From positions 509,248,566 through 509,312,565 of the forward strand of contig CM040121.1 in assembly GCA_022559845.1 (NCBI GenBank): a stretch of DNA of 64,000 nucleotides. Direction: 5' to 3'. The notes under the pieces were generated by a model. It saw only the letters and a program-made list of their open reading frames with translations. It ran no database searches and had not been told where the DNA came from. The number at the start of each line of letters is the position of its first letter. The first letter of the stretch is position 1. Source of the stretch: Amorphophallus konjac. Its lineage: Eukaryota > Streptophyta > Magnoliopsida > Alismatales > Araceae. The translations under genes were made by a program, and so were the position numbers. Positions 22,500 to 34,200 of this stretch are shown piece by piece.

Positions 22500-22880
22500 T
22501 AGTTGTGGTGTCTCTCGTCTCACTCATTTGACGCCCTCATATCACTCATTTGACGCCCTCATCTCACTCATTTGGCGTCTCTCCTTTCACTCATTTGGCG
22601 TCTCTCCTCTCACTCATTTGGCGCTCTCCTCTCACTCATTTGGTGTCTCTCGTCTCACTCATTTGACGTCACTCATCTCACTCTCTCTCACTCAGGGTCG
22701 GCGTCCCTCTCTATCTCACTCATGGTCGTGTCACGTCACACTCGTAGTCGTGCCTTACCCGTAGTCGTCGTCTCTCACTCACGCACTTGTGTCGAGTCAG
22801 TAGTCGCATTCATCCATTCAATCATTCATATATTCATTCATTCATACAAAATCAAAATAAAAACATGCATATCACTATCA
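22500..22880. repeat. Low-complexity CTCACTCATTTGG repeats and ATTC-rich microsatellite
   Basis: Units of about 24 bases with CTCACTCATTTG(A/G)CG recur from about 22510 to 22700, followed by a degenerate CATTCATTCATT stretch near 22800-22850. This is the downstream flank of antisense gene B. No gene is seen. Confidence 0.7.
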
Positions 22881-23012
22881 TATCATATCATATCATGTAC
22901 AAAAGTCAGGCCAAGTACAAAGTCAAGCCTGTCCCTCTCCCTGGCCCCCGTCGTTGTCCCCTGATCCCTCGTGCCTCTTTGGTGGAGGTATCGCTGAAGC
23001 CGCCTCGTCACG

Positions 23013-23340
23013 CTAACGTCGCCGGCGTCTCTCCTCCTCCTCATTCCTCCGGTGGTCGGAGGAACCTGTGAAGTAACTCCTAACAAAGCCATGAGTGGCG
23101 TGGTTGCCGCTCGGAGTCGCTCGGCTGCGCTCTCGACTCACCTCTTTCATGCCCTCCACCTTGCCCTCCAACCTGGAAACCTGTAACCGAGTCTGCTCTG
23201 CCTCAGTCCGGTAATGCTCCGCCTCGGCCCGGTAGCGCTCCACCTCGGTCGCGCTGGCTCGAAGTCACTCCGTCTCAGACCGGTAGCGCTCCGCCTCGGC
23301 CGCGCTGGCTCGTAGTCGCTCCAGCTCAGCCCACAGAAGT
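23013..23340 (-). pseudogene. Gene B, C-terminal coiled-coil end
   Basis: This is the continuation of gene B exon 7 after the E1 insertion. With one copy of the GTTGT duplication dropped, the frame carries straight on from 36814. The sequence is a heptad-like Glu/Arg/Ala-rich coiled coil with a repeated AERYR pattern and one in-frame TGA near 23268. A possible donor (GAG/GTGAGT) lies at 23142/23141. Read through, the frame ends in an Arg-rich tail at 23013. Confidence 0.6.
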
Positions 23341-23345
23341 GTTGT
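23341..23345. repeat. Target-site duplication of E1 (left; right copy 36814-36818)
   Basis: GTTGT lies directly outside both ends of the E1 array and nowhere at its inner LTR junctions. Confidence 0.93.
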
Positions 23346-25702
23346 TGATGTGACACGACCTCGGACTTAGGCAAACAAGCACAATTAAGCATTCAAATGG
23401 GCCTTAAGGGCCACCGCTCTCCCGTCGCACTCTATACCCGGAGTGACTTGGCGATGCCAAGTGTGAGGTATGGGAAAGGGCCCTTGCTGGTAGAGGGCCA
23501 GCAAGGCCAAGGTTTGACTCCCAAGGTTTGGATGCCCAATTCAATTGGGGCCGACAAAGTGCACAAGGGCACCGGTTCACACTATCCCACGGCGATCACT
23601 CTTAAGTCATGGACTTGAGGATCGGGCGCTCCCGCGCAAATTCAGCGGCGCATGAAGTAAATATTGAAAGAGCAATACTAATGAGCTAGTATGAGGCACT
23701 TACTCGACCGGTTTGAAGAAACCGGTCCCGGTCGGAGACGAGGGCGAGCGGGGAGGCGGTGGTTCCCCACACGCCGCGGAGGTGAAGCTTGACCTGCTCA
23801 AACCATGTACAAAACTACGCCTCTCGCAGGAGGGGGATCTTGGGGTGGGGGTTAATGTGAATACAACAATACTACCTCCCGCAGGGAGGGGCCTTCAGCC
23901 GGCCAAGCGGGGTGGGGAAAGTAAGGTAAAGAACGACGATTAAGCGAGGTTGCCGAATCTGCCGGTTGTCTACGAACAGGGACAGTGTGTTGGTGTGGTT
24001 GCTGTAGATCCTTCTCACGAATTTTTCCGATGGCGAGACCAGCGGCAAAAGCTTCGTAACAGGGACAGGAACGCTTCAGATTTTCTTAAATTTCTTCTGA
24101 GACCGTTGTTGACTGGGGCAGAGGTTGGAACAGGACATCAGGTTTTCTGACTCGCAGTTGCAGACTTCTGGCAGCAGGTTGCAGAGGACGCCACGCACCC
24201 TCCCGAACTCCGATCAGCACGAAACTGGCGGCGACGTCTTCGTGGTCGAAGTAGCTTTCAGCCAGAGGTGACGGGGCTGCAATCAGAGGTCGAGGGCAGT
24301 CGGTGTACCCTAAAGAGTGGGCACTGGTCGGAGCAGACTGCAGGAGACAAGACTGGAGAGCTCGGGGGAGAAAATTTGTAACTCCTTCCTCCGGCAGCCG
24401 AATGAGGTTCCGTTTCTTGATCCTGAACGAAGACTGGAGGAGGAAGATATTTGTAGAAGAGCTTCGGGGCTGGTTCGTCCAAGGTTTGTCGTGGCCGAGC
24501 TTTTAGTCCGGTTCAGATCCTCAGCCGGAGCAGAACTGCGCGGTCGGGGAAGAACGGACCTCCACAGCAGCACCGATCTCCGATGGGGATGAGACCTCGA
24601 TCGTTGCGAAGAGGACAGGTAGCCGCTTCCGTGGATGCCTCTTGGGTCTTCAAACTCGTCGGGAGGAAGCCGTGGTCGCCGCTGTAAGATGGTACACTTC
24701 TGCAGGTTGTCAGCTGAAACGGTAGGTTGAAGATGATGGGGGGGAAATGGGGTATATGGGAGAGGAAATGGGGGTGGATGAGTGTGGGGAAAGCCCGGGC
24801 TGTGAGGGGGTCTAGGATGGGGTGTTTCAAGGTGAGGGAGGGATAGAATGGGAGCTGGAAGGGGGTGTTTTCTGTGGGTGAGAGAGGAGCTACGAATTTG
24901 GGGCTTGGAGGGAGAGGGGGGAAGGTGAGGGGGAACAAGTGGGTGGAGGGAGTGTGAATTTCAAATTTGAAATGGCCTTGGAAGGTGGGTGATTATGTGG
25001 GGAAGTGGAGAGTTTGTATTGGAATGGGGTAGATTTGGTGGGAAGGTGGAGAAAGGTGTTGGAATGGGGAAGATGCCACCTAGGGACTATGGGAGTGGAG
25101 TAATGGCAACTTGGGGAAGTGGAGGGGTATTAAATGAGGTGGGTAGCTAGTGGAGGTGGTTGGGAGGGGAGGAGAGAGAAGAAAATTCGAAATTGGGGTT
25201 GGAGGAGAGAGAAAGAGGGGTGAAATAGAGAGATTAAGAGGGGAATGGGTGGGGAATCTCTCCCCTAGGGTCTCTCACCCAAAAACTAGAGGAATCACTC
25301 CAATTTGAACTCAAATGGCAAGTTTAACTCAAAGATTCATTCATTCATTGACTTCAAATGGGGGAAATGGGGTCCTATATATAGGAAACCCACATTTCTA
25401 CAAAAGTCCATGACAAAAGACTCAATAGCAAATAACCGAAGGTGGAAGGGGTGCACATGGGCCTAGTCCAATGAATTGGGCCCAATTAGCACATTACATC
25501 ATCTAATGACACACAATCTTAGGAAAATAAATGCAAGACCTAGGGAAATGACTCAAATAAAATGAAAATACATCAAAATGACTCAAAGGAAAGCTACAAA
25601 ATGGATAAGGGGCCTTAATAGAGTGAGGCCAAAACTCAACCAGCTCCCGAGTGTGAAGAAGTGGACCCGAGCCAAAGGGAATCGTGGGTGATGCCTCCAT
25701 CA
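23346..25702 (-). repeat. E1 LTR-A (outer 3' LTR)
   Basis: 2357 bp. TATATATA at 25376-25383 (minus strand) marks the promoter. The first 67 bases of U3 in the minus direction encode the C-terminus of the upstream open frame. Small plus-strand frames that recur in all three LTRs are explained by LTR identity, not by selection. Confidence 0.92.
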
Positions 25703-28700
25703 AATCCCCTGGGCCGCGAAGAGCTCGACTCCGTCGAGTAAGGGTCCATCCGGCTAAGGTACCGCTCGAGGAGGTCCGGATCCAACCGCTGGAGGTCCTC
25801 CCGACTCACCCATGAGTCTTCCGAAGGAGGCCGATCCTTCCACCTGACGAGATAGCGCTCATATACCTTGCTCCGGGTGGTAGTGACCTGCTCATCCAAT
25901 ATTCGTTCAATGCGTTCGCGCTGAGCTCTCTTGGCTAGTGGACTCTCCTCACGGGTGGGTGCTCTCTCAAAGGAAGAAGTAGGCTCAATCTCCTCACTAG
26001 GTACCACCGTGGGGCCCTTGTATGGCACTAAGTCGGCGACATTGAATGTTGGACTTACCCCATAGTCCTCAGGGAGATCTAACCAATAAGCATTTGCATC
26101 AATGCGCCTCAAAACCTGGAAGGGACCAGTCCCACGTGGCCTCAACTTGGAGTTGGCTCCTGGGGAGAGCCTCTCCGTCCTTACCATCACAAAGTCACCC
26201 TCTTGGAACTCTAAGTGACGCCGGTGAGAGTCAGCCAACCTTTTATAAGCCTCATTTTTTATGCTAATGTGCTTGCGATTTCCTCATGCAATTTTGTGAG
26301 TGCTGACCTTCTAGTGGTTATGGGTGGACCTGGACAACCATATATAGACCATTTATGCCATGATGCCATATGGACCTTGATGAGCCTTGGTGGGCCGGGG
26401 CAACCATATGTGGACTTATCATGCAATGTTGTCATGTAGACTTTGGTGGGCTTAGGTGGACCGGGGCAACCATATGTGAATCTATCATGCAAAGTGGTGA
26501 TGCATGTCGGGGGACCCGGACATCCGTAGATGCCTTTGATATGCTTAAGACCCATGATGAATGAAGGTGGACCACTACATCCAAATTTGGACCACTCATG
26601 CTTTCTACTTGACATGTGGGTGATATGAATGAATGGACCCAACATAGTGTTCATGCCAAGGGGTGTGGAAAGCCTAGACACATGCATACTTTCCCAAAAG
26701 TGACTTCCATGTGTATAGGGGTGGGACAACCTTTGAATTCCCATTGGAACGGATCGAATGGATCTAAGAAGGTGGTCATCATGGGGTGGGGCACAACCTT
26801 ATTACCTAGGGATATGTGGCCCAAGGTCTTGGCTCCCAAGGTGTAACCCGGGTCATGGATGAGATTGGTTTGGCCCAATATGATGGGTGAGGGTAGGAAA
26901 GGGTGGGTGGTGGGTAAGATGGTTGGGTTACATGGGGAACTAGACTCCCATAGGAAGGGATCAAAGGGGTCGTAGAAAGGTCTTCCTAGAGGGAGGCACT
27001 CTATGTCTTCAAGGTTCCCAAATTGTGAGTCATCCTCCTCCAAGGTAAGTGGGCCAAGTTTTCTAGTGGGTTGGCCGAACAAAGTGTTTGGGATCTTAAT
27101 GGGTGGGTATAGGAAGGGATCGAAGGGGTCATGGTAAGGGTCACCTAAGGAGAGGAACCCTAGGTCCTTTTGGTCCTCACAACCCCTTGATGGTGGATTC
27201 TCCTCCTCTAGTAAAGTGATCGGGCCAAAGTTTTTGGTGGGATGGTCGGCCATGAATGGAGGACTAGGCTTTCTACCCGAGATAAGAAGCTCTAAATCGA
27301 GGAGAAGGTTGGGCTCATCGGGTGTAGGGAGGAATAGAAGGAGGTCACTAGTGTAGCAACCAATGGTGCAAATCGAGGTGATAGACCCTATGCATAGGTG
27401 TAGGAGGCCAAGGCTCCTAGGTGGTTTGGCCATAGGGGTCAACATGCTAGTGAACTCAATTTGCCATGCTACGCCCTTAAGAAGATCCTCTAAGGTTTCC
27501 ACTTGGTAGGATGTTTGGATTATGGTGTGATAGGAGTTAATGGGTGCAATGGGAAGGTTTTTCTCCATGGGTGGGTAAACATAGGACACGATGGGGTGAA
27601 GTGGTCTCTCCTTTAGCCATCTAGCTAGGGGCCCATCTATGATTATGGTGCTATTTGTGAAGGCTTGTGGCTCTTGGGGGTCCAAGCTAGGGACATTTGT
27701 GATTCTTCCTTACCACGGATATGAACTTGGGTTTCCTCAATGATGGGGATGGGTTCATCTACTCCCATGTGGATGGTTGTGGTCTCCTTTCTCAAGGGAA
27801 TGGGAAGGTCTATTGGGGGTGGGGTGATGATGGTTGGTGCATGGTGTACCCGGGGTGGTGGGTGATGGGAAACTTTGGCTTGGATAGGGAGGGGAAGTAG
27901 TGGAAGCCTAGGACTTTGGACTTTTGGGGTAGGGAGTGGGAGATGGGTTGGTTGGGGTGGCTTGGGTTGATTGGTTTTGGGGGGAATGTCCTTTTTCGGG
28001 GACAAGGGAGGGGTGGTGGTGGGGACCAAGGGGTTTTGTGGGGTAGGGGTTTGGTGGGAGCTTCTGGATTGGAGGGTGGTGACAATCATGGGCCTAGGTG
28101 GAGGGGTGGACACGGTGTCCACTTGGTTTTGAATGGTGAGGGTTGGTTGAGTGGTGGTCATCATGGAGGGGATTGGGTCGATTAGGGGTCTCTTGCCCTT
28201 AGGATCGTTTGGGGTGGAAGTGGGAGCTAAAGGGGCTTGACTAGCGTAGGTTAGGGAAGGGGGTTTTGGTTGGGGTATGGGGGCCCTCATGGGGTTAGGT
28301 GGAGAGGTGGATGTTTGGTTTATTAGGGTCTTAAGGGAGAGGACTTCGTTGCGAAGTGTAGTTATGATGGTTGAGAGGTGATTTGTTGGGATTGGTGGGG
28401 GTGGAGACCAAAGGTCGGTCTCAAATTGGTCGGGTGAGGATGGAGGAGTGGTAGTGCTCCTCGGGCTTGGGGTGTTCGAGTAGGAGGGTTGGGAATATTT
28501 TGGGATGTAGATCTTCCTAAGTTCCTTCTTCATATCATCCCACGAAGAAATGGGCTCTTGCCTCCTAACCCTTCTTAATCCCTCTATGTTTGCCCATTTA
28601 CTCTTGGCTTGACCCCGAAATCGTCCCTTGGCCTTGCGGACTCTCGCGGGTCCATATACCCAAGTCCGTTCAAAATATCTTTCCATGGTAGTTTCCCACC

Positions 28701-28791
28701 TAAGATAATCACTAGAATGTGATCCGTCAAAGGTAATGTCCCCATCTAGAATGAAATTCAAGGTTGGTGAGTAGGCTAAGTAGTTGGCCAT
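25636..28791 (-). pseudogene. E1 chimeric gag-chromodomain protein, disrupted copy
   Basis: Same domain order as the intact copy at 31187-34345, but broken by three single-base deletions relative to it: in a G run at 27690-27692, a T run at 26690-26692 and at 26277. All are in or next to homopolymers, so they may be real decay or sequencing errors. Between them the amino-acid sequence is nearly identical to the intact copy, and there are no additional stop codons. Confidence 0.88.
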
Positions 28792-28886
28792 GATGATCGG
28801 GGGGATCAATGCAAGGGTCGGATTGATGATGACTCTAATGCAAGAATGCCCTAGGACTTGACTTGATAGAGACAAGTCAAAGACTT

Positions 28887-28898
28887 GCTCTGATACCA
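28887..28898 (-). other. E1 primer-binding site, left-hand unit
   Basis: On the minus strand TGGTATCAGAGC, a perfect match to the usual tRNA-iMet primer sequence, two bases after the LTR-B end. Confidence 0.9.
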
Positions 28899-28900
28899 CT

Positions 28901-31253
28901 TGATGTGACACGACCTCGGACTTAGGCAAACAAGCACAATTAAGCATTCAAATGGGCCTTAAGGGCCACCGCTCTCCCGTCGCACTCTATACCCGGAGTG
29001 ACTTGGCGATGCCAAGTGTGAGGTATGGGAAAGGGCCCTTGCTGGTAGAGGGCCAGCAAGGCCAAGGTTTGACTCCCAAGGTTTGGATGCCCAATTCAAT
29101 TGGGGCCGACAAAGTGCACAAGGGCACCGGTTCACACTATCCCACGGCGATCACTCTTAAGTCATGGACTTGAGGATCGGGCGCTCCCTCGCAAATTCAG
29201 CGGCGCATGAAGTAAATATTGAAAGAGCAACACTAATGAGCTAGGATGAGGCACTTACTCGACCGGTTTGAAGAAACCGGTCCCGGTCGGAGACGAGGGC
29301 GAGCGGGGAGGCGGTGGTTCCCCACACGCCGCGGCGGTGAAGCTTGACCTGCTCAAACCATGTACAAAACTACGCCTCTCGCAGGAGGGGGATCTTGGGG
29401 TGGGGGTTAATGTGAATACAACAATACTACCTCCCGCAGGGAGGGGCCTTCAGCCGGCCAAGCGGGGTGGGGAAAGTAAGGTAAAGAACGACGATTAAGC
29501 GAGGTTGCCGAATCTGCCGGTTGTCTACGAACAGGGACAGTGTGTTGGTGTGGTTGCTGTAGATCCTTCTCACGAATTTTTCCGATGGCGAGACTGGCGG
29601 CAAAAGCTTCGTAACAGGGACAGGAACGCTTCAGATTTTCTTAAATTTTTTCTGAGACCGTTGTTGACTGGGGCAGAGATTGGAACAGGACATCAGGTTT
29701 TCTGACTCGCAGTTGCAGACTTCTGGCAGCAGGTTGCAGAGGACGCCACGCACCCTCCCGAACTCCGATCAGCATGAAACTGGCGGCGACGTCTTCGTGG
29801 TCGAAGTAGCTTTCACCCAGAGGTGACGGGGCTGCAATCAAAAGTCAAGGGCAGTTGGTGTACTCTAAAGAGTGGGCACTGGTCGGAGCAGACTGCAGGA
29901 GACAAGACTGGAGAGCTCGGGGGAGAAAATTTGTAACTCCTTCCTCCGGCAGCCGAATGAGGTTCCGTTTCTTGATCCTGAATGAAGACTGGAGGAGGAA
30001 GATATTTGTAGAAGAGCTTTGGGGCTGGTTCATCCAAGGTTTGTCGTGGCCGAGCTTTTAGTCCGGTTCAGATCCTCAGCCGGAGCAGAACTGCGCGGTC
30101 GGGGAAGAACGGACCTCCACAGCAGCACCGATCTCCGATGGGGATGAGACCTCGATCGTTGCGAAGAGGACAGGTAGCCGCTTCCGTGGATGCCTCTTGG
30201 GTCTTCAAACTCGTCGGGAGGAAGCCGTGGTCGCCGCTGTAAGATGGTACACTTCTGCAGGTTGTCAGCTGAAACGGTAGGTTGAAGATGATGGGGGGGA
30301 AATGGGGTATATGGGAGAGGAAATGGGGGTGGATGAGTGTGGGGAAAGCCCGGGCTGTGAGGGGGTCTAGATGGGGTGTTTCAAGGTGAGGGAGGGATAG
30401 AATGGGAGCTGGAAGGGGGTGTTTTCTGTGGGTGAGAGAGGAGCTACGAATTTGGGGCTTGGAGGGAGAGGGGGGAAGGTGAGGGGGAACAAGTGGGTGG
30501 AGGGAGTGTGAATTTCAAATTTGAAATGGCCTTGGAAGGTGGGTGATTATGTGGGGAAGTGGAGAGTTTGTATTGGAATGGGGTAGATTTGGTGGGAAGG
30601 TGGAGAATGGTGTTGGAATGGGGAGACTTCTACCTAGGACTAGGGGAGTGGAGTAATGGCAACTTGGGGAAGTGGAGGGTATTAAATGAGGTGGGTAGCT
30701 AGTGGAGGTGGTTGGGAGGGAGGAGAGAGAAGGAAATTCGAATTGGGGTTGGAGGAGAGAGAAAGAGGGGTGAAATAGAGAGATTAAGAGGGGAATGGGT
30801 GGGGAATCTCTCCCCTAGGGTCTCTCACCCAAAAACTAGAGAATCACTCCAATTTGAACTCAAATGGCAAGTTTAACTCAAAAGGATTCATTCATTCATT
30901 GACTTCAAATGGGGGAAATGGGGTCCTATATATAGGAAACCCACATTTCTACAAAAGTCCATGACAAAAGACTCAATAGCAAATAACCGAAGGTGGAAGG
31001 GGTGCACATGGGCCTAGTCCAATGGATTGGGCCCAATTAGCACATTACATCATCTAATGACACACAATCTTAGGAAAATAAATGCAAGACCTAGGGAAAT
31101 GACTCAAATAAAATGAAAATACATCAAAATGACTCAAAGGAAAGCTACAAAATGGATAAGGGGCCTTAATAGAGTGAGGCCAAAACTCAACCAGCTCCCG
31201 AGTGTGAAGAAGTGGACCCGAGCCAAAGGGAATCGTGGGTGATGCCTCCATCA
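28901..31253 (-). repeat. E1 LTR-B (shared middle LTR)
   Basis: 2353 bp. It serves as 3' LTR of the right-hand unit and 5' LTR of the left-hand unit. TATATATA at 30927-30934 (minus strand). No target duplication flanks it, which is the mark of a recombined tandem. Confidence 0.92.
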
Positions 31254-34200
31254 AATCCCCTGGGCCGTGAAGAGCTCGACTCCATCGAGTAAGGGTCCAT
31301 CCGGCTAAGGTACCGCTCGAGGAGGTCTGGATCCAACCGCTGGAGGTCCTCCCGACTCACCCATGAGTCTTCCGAAGGAGGCCGATCCTTCCACCTGACG
31401 AGATAGCGCTCATATACCTTGCTCCGGGTGGTAGTGACCTGCTCATCCAATATTCGTTCAATGCGTTCGCGCTGAGCTCTCTTGGCTAGTGGACTCTCCT
31501 CACGGGTGGGTGCTCTCTCAAAGGAAGAAGTAGGCTCAATCTCCTCACTAGGTACCACCGTGGGGCCCTTGTATGGCACTAAGTCGGCGACATTGAATGT
31601 TGGACTTACCCCATAGTCCTCAGGGAGATCTAACCAATAAGCATTTGCATCAATGCGCCTCAAAACCTGGAAGGGACCAGTCCCACGTGGCCTCAACTTG
31701 GAGTTGGCTCCTGGGGAGAGCCTCTCCGTCCTTACCATCACAAAGTCACCCTCTTGGAACTCTAAGTGACGCCGGTGAGAGTCAGCCAACCTTTTATAAG
31801 CCTCATTTTTTATGCTAATGTGCTTGCGGATTTCCTCATGCAATTTTGTGAGTGCTGACCTTCTAGTGGTTATGGGTGGACCTGGACAACCATATATAGA
31901 CCATTTATGCCATGATGTCATATGGACCTTGATGAGCCTTGGTGGGCCGGGGCAACCATATGTGGACTTATCATGCAATGTTGTCATGTAGACTTTGGTG
32001 GGCTTAGGTGGACCGGGGCAACCATATGTGAATCTATCATGCAAAGTAGTGATGCATGTCGGGGGACCCGGACATCCGTAGATGCCTTTGATATGCTTAA
32101 GACCCATGATGAATGAAGGTGGACCACTACATCCAAATTTGGACCACTCATGCTTTCTACTTGACATGTGGGTGATATGAATGAATGGACCCAACATAGT
32201 GTTCATGCCAAGGGGTGTGAAAAGCCTAGACACATGCATACTTTTCCCAAAAGTGACTTCCATGTGTATAGGGGTGGGACAACCTTTGAGTTCCCATTGG
32301 AACGGATCGAATGGATCTAAGAAGGTGGTCATCATGGGGTGGGGCACAACCTTATTAACTAGGGATATGTGGCCCAAGGTCTTGGCTCCCAAGGTGTAAC
32401 CCGGGTCATGGATGAGATTGGTTTGGCCCAATATGATGGGTGAGGGTAGGAAAGGATGGGTGGTGGGTAAGATGGTTGGGTTACATGGGGAACTAGACTC
32501 CCATAGGAAGGGATCAAAGGGGTCGTAGAAAGGTCTTCCTAGAGGAAGGCACTCTATGTCTTCAAGGTTCCCAAATTGTGAGTCATCCTCCTCCAAGGTA
32601 AGTGGGCCAAGTTTTCTAGTGGGTTGGCCGAACAAAGTGTTTGGGATCTTAATGGGTGGGTATAGGAAGGGATCGAAGGGGTCATGGTAAGGGTCACCTA
32701 AGGAGAGGAACCCTAGGTCCTTTTGGTCCTCACAACCCCTTGATGGTGGATTCTCCTCCTCTAGTAAAGTGATCGGGCCAAAGTTTTTGGTGGGATGGTC
32801 GGCCATGAATGGAGGACTAGGCTTTCTACCCGAGATAAGAAGCTCTAAATCGAGGAGAAGGTTGGGCTCATCGGGTGTAGGGAGGAATAGAAGGAGGTCA
32901 CTAGTGTAGCAACCAATGGTGAAAATCGAGGTGATAGACCCTATGCATAGGTGTAGGAGGCCAAGGCTCCTAGGTGGTTTGGCCATAGGGGTCAACATGC
33001 TAGTGAACTCAATTTGCCATGCTACGCCCTTAAGAAGATCCTCTAAGGTTTCCACTTGGTAGGATGTTTGGATTATGGTGTGATAGGAGTTAATGGGTGC
33101 AATGGGAAGGTTTTTCTCCATGGGTGGGTAAACATAGGACACGATGGGGTGAAGTGGTCTCTCCTTTAGCCATCTAGCTAGGGGCCCATCTATGATTATG
33201 GTGCTATTTGTGAAGGCTTGTGGCTCTTGGGGGTCCAAGCTAGGGGACATTTGTGATTCTTCCTTACCACGGATATGAACTTGGGTTTCCTCAATGATGG
33301 GGATGGGTTCATCTACTCCCATGTGGATGGTTGTGGTCTCCTTTCTCAAGGGAATGGGAAGGTCTATTGGGGGTGGGGTGATGATGGTTGGTGCATGGTG
33401 TACCCGGGGTGGTGGGTGATGGGAAACTTTGGCTTGGATAGGGAGGGGAAGTAGTGGAAGCCTAGGACTTTGGACTTTTGGGGTAGGGAGTGGGAGATGG
33501 GTTGGTTGGGGTGGCTTGGGTTGATTGGTTTTGGGGGGAATGTCCTTTTTCAGGGACAAGGGAGGGGTGGTGGTGGGGACCAAGGGGTTTTGTGGGGTAG
33601 GGGTTTGGTGGGAGCTTCTGGATTGGAGGGTGGTGACAATCATGGGCCTAGATGGGGTGGTGGACACGGTGTCCACTTGGTTTTGAATGGTGAGGGTTGG
33701 TTGAGTGGTGGTCATCATGGAGGGGATTGGGTCGATTAGGGGTCTCTTGCCCTTAGGATCGTTTGGGGTGGAAGTGGGAGCTAAAGGGGCTTGACTAGCG
33801 TAGGTTAGGGAAGGGGGTTTTGGTTGGGGTATGGGGGCCCTCATGGGGTTAGGTGGAGAGGTGGATGTTTGGTTTATTAGGGTCTTAAGGGAGAGGACTT
33901 CGTTGCGAAGTGAAGTTATGATGGTTGAGAGGTGATTTGTTGGGATTGGTGGGGGTGGAGACCAAAGGTCGGTCTCAAATTGGTCGGGTGAGGATGGAGG
34001 AGTGGTAGTGCTCCTCGGGCTTGGGGTGTTCGAGTAGGAGGGTTGGGAATATTTTAGGATGTAGATCTTCCTAAGTTCCTTCTTCATATCATCCCACGAA
34101 GAAATGGGCTCTTGCCTCCTAACCCTTCTTAATCCCTCTATGTTTGCCCATTTACTCTTGGCTTGACCCCGAAATCGTCCCTTGGCCTTGCGGACTCTCG

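Noticed and set aside
23397..24592. Small plus-strand ORFs conserved in three places (also near 28952-30061 and 34506-35701)
   Set aside because: The conservation is due to the three copies of the E1 LTR. No domain, and the frames oppose the element's transcription.
28887..28898. tRNA gene
   Set aside because: Only the 12-base primer match to tRNA-iMet is present, with no cloverleaf; the same holds at 15491, 34441, 53584 and 60740.
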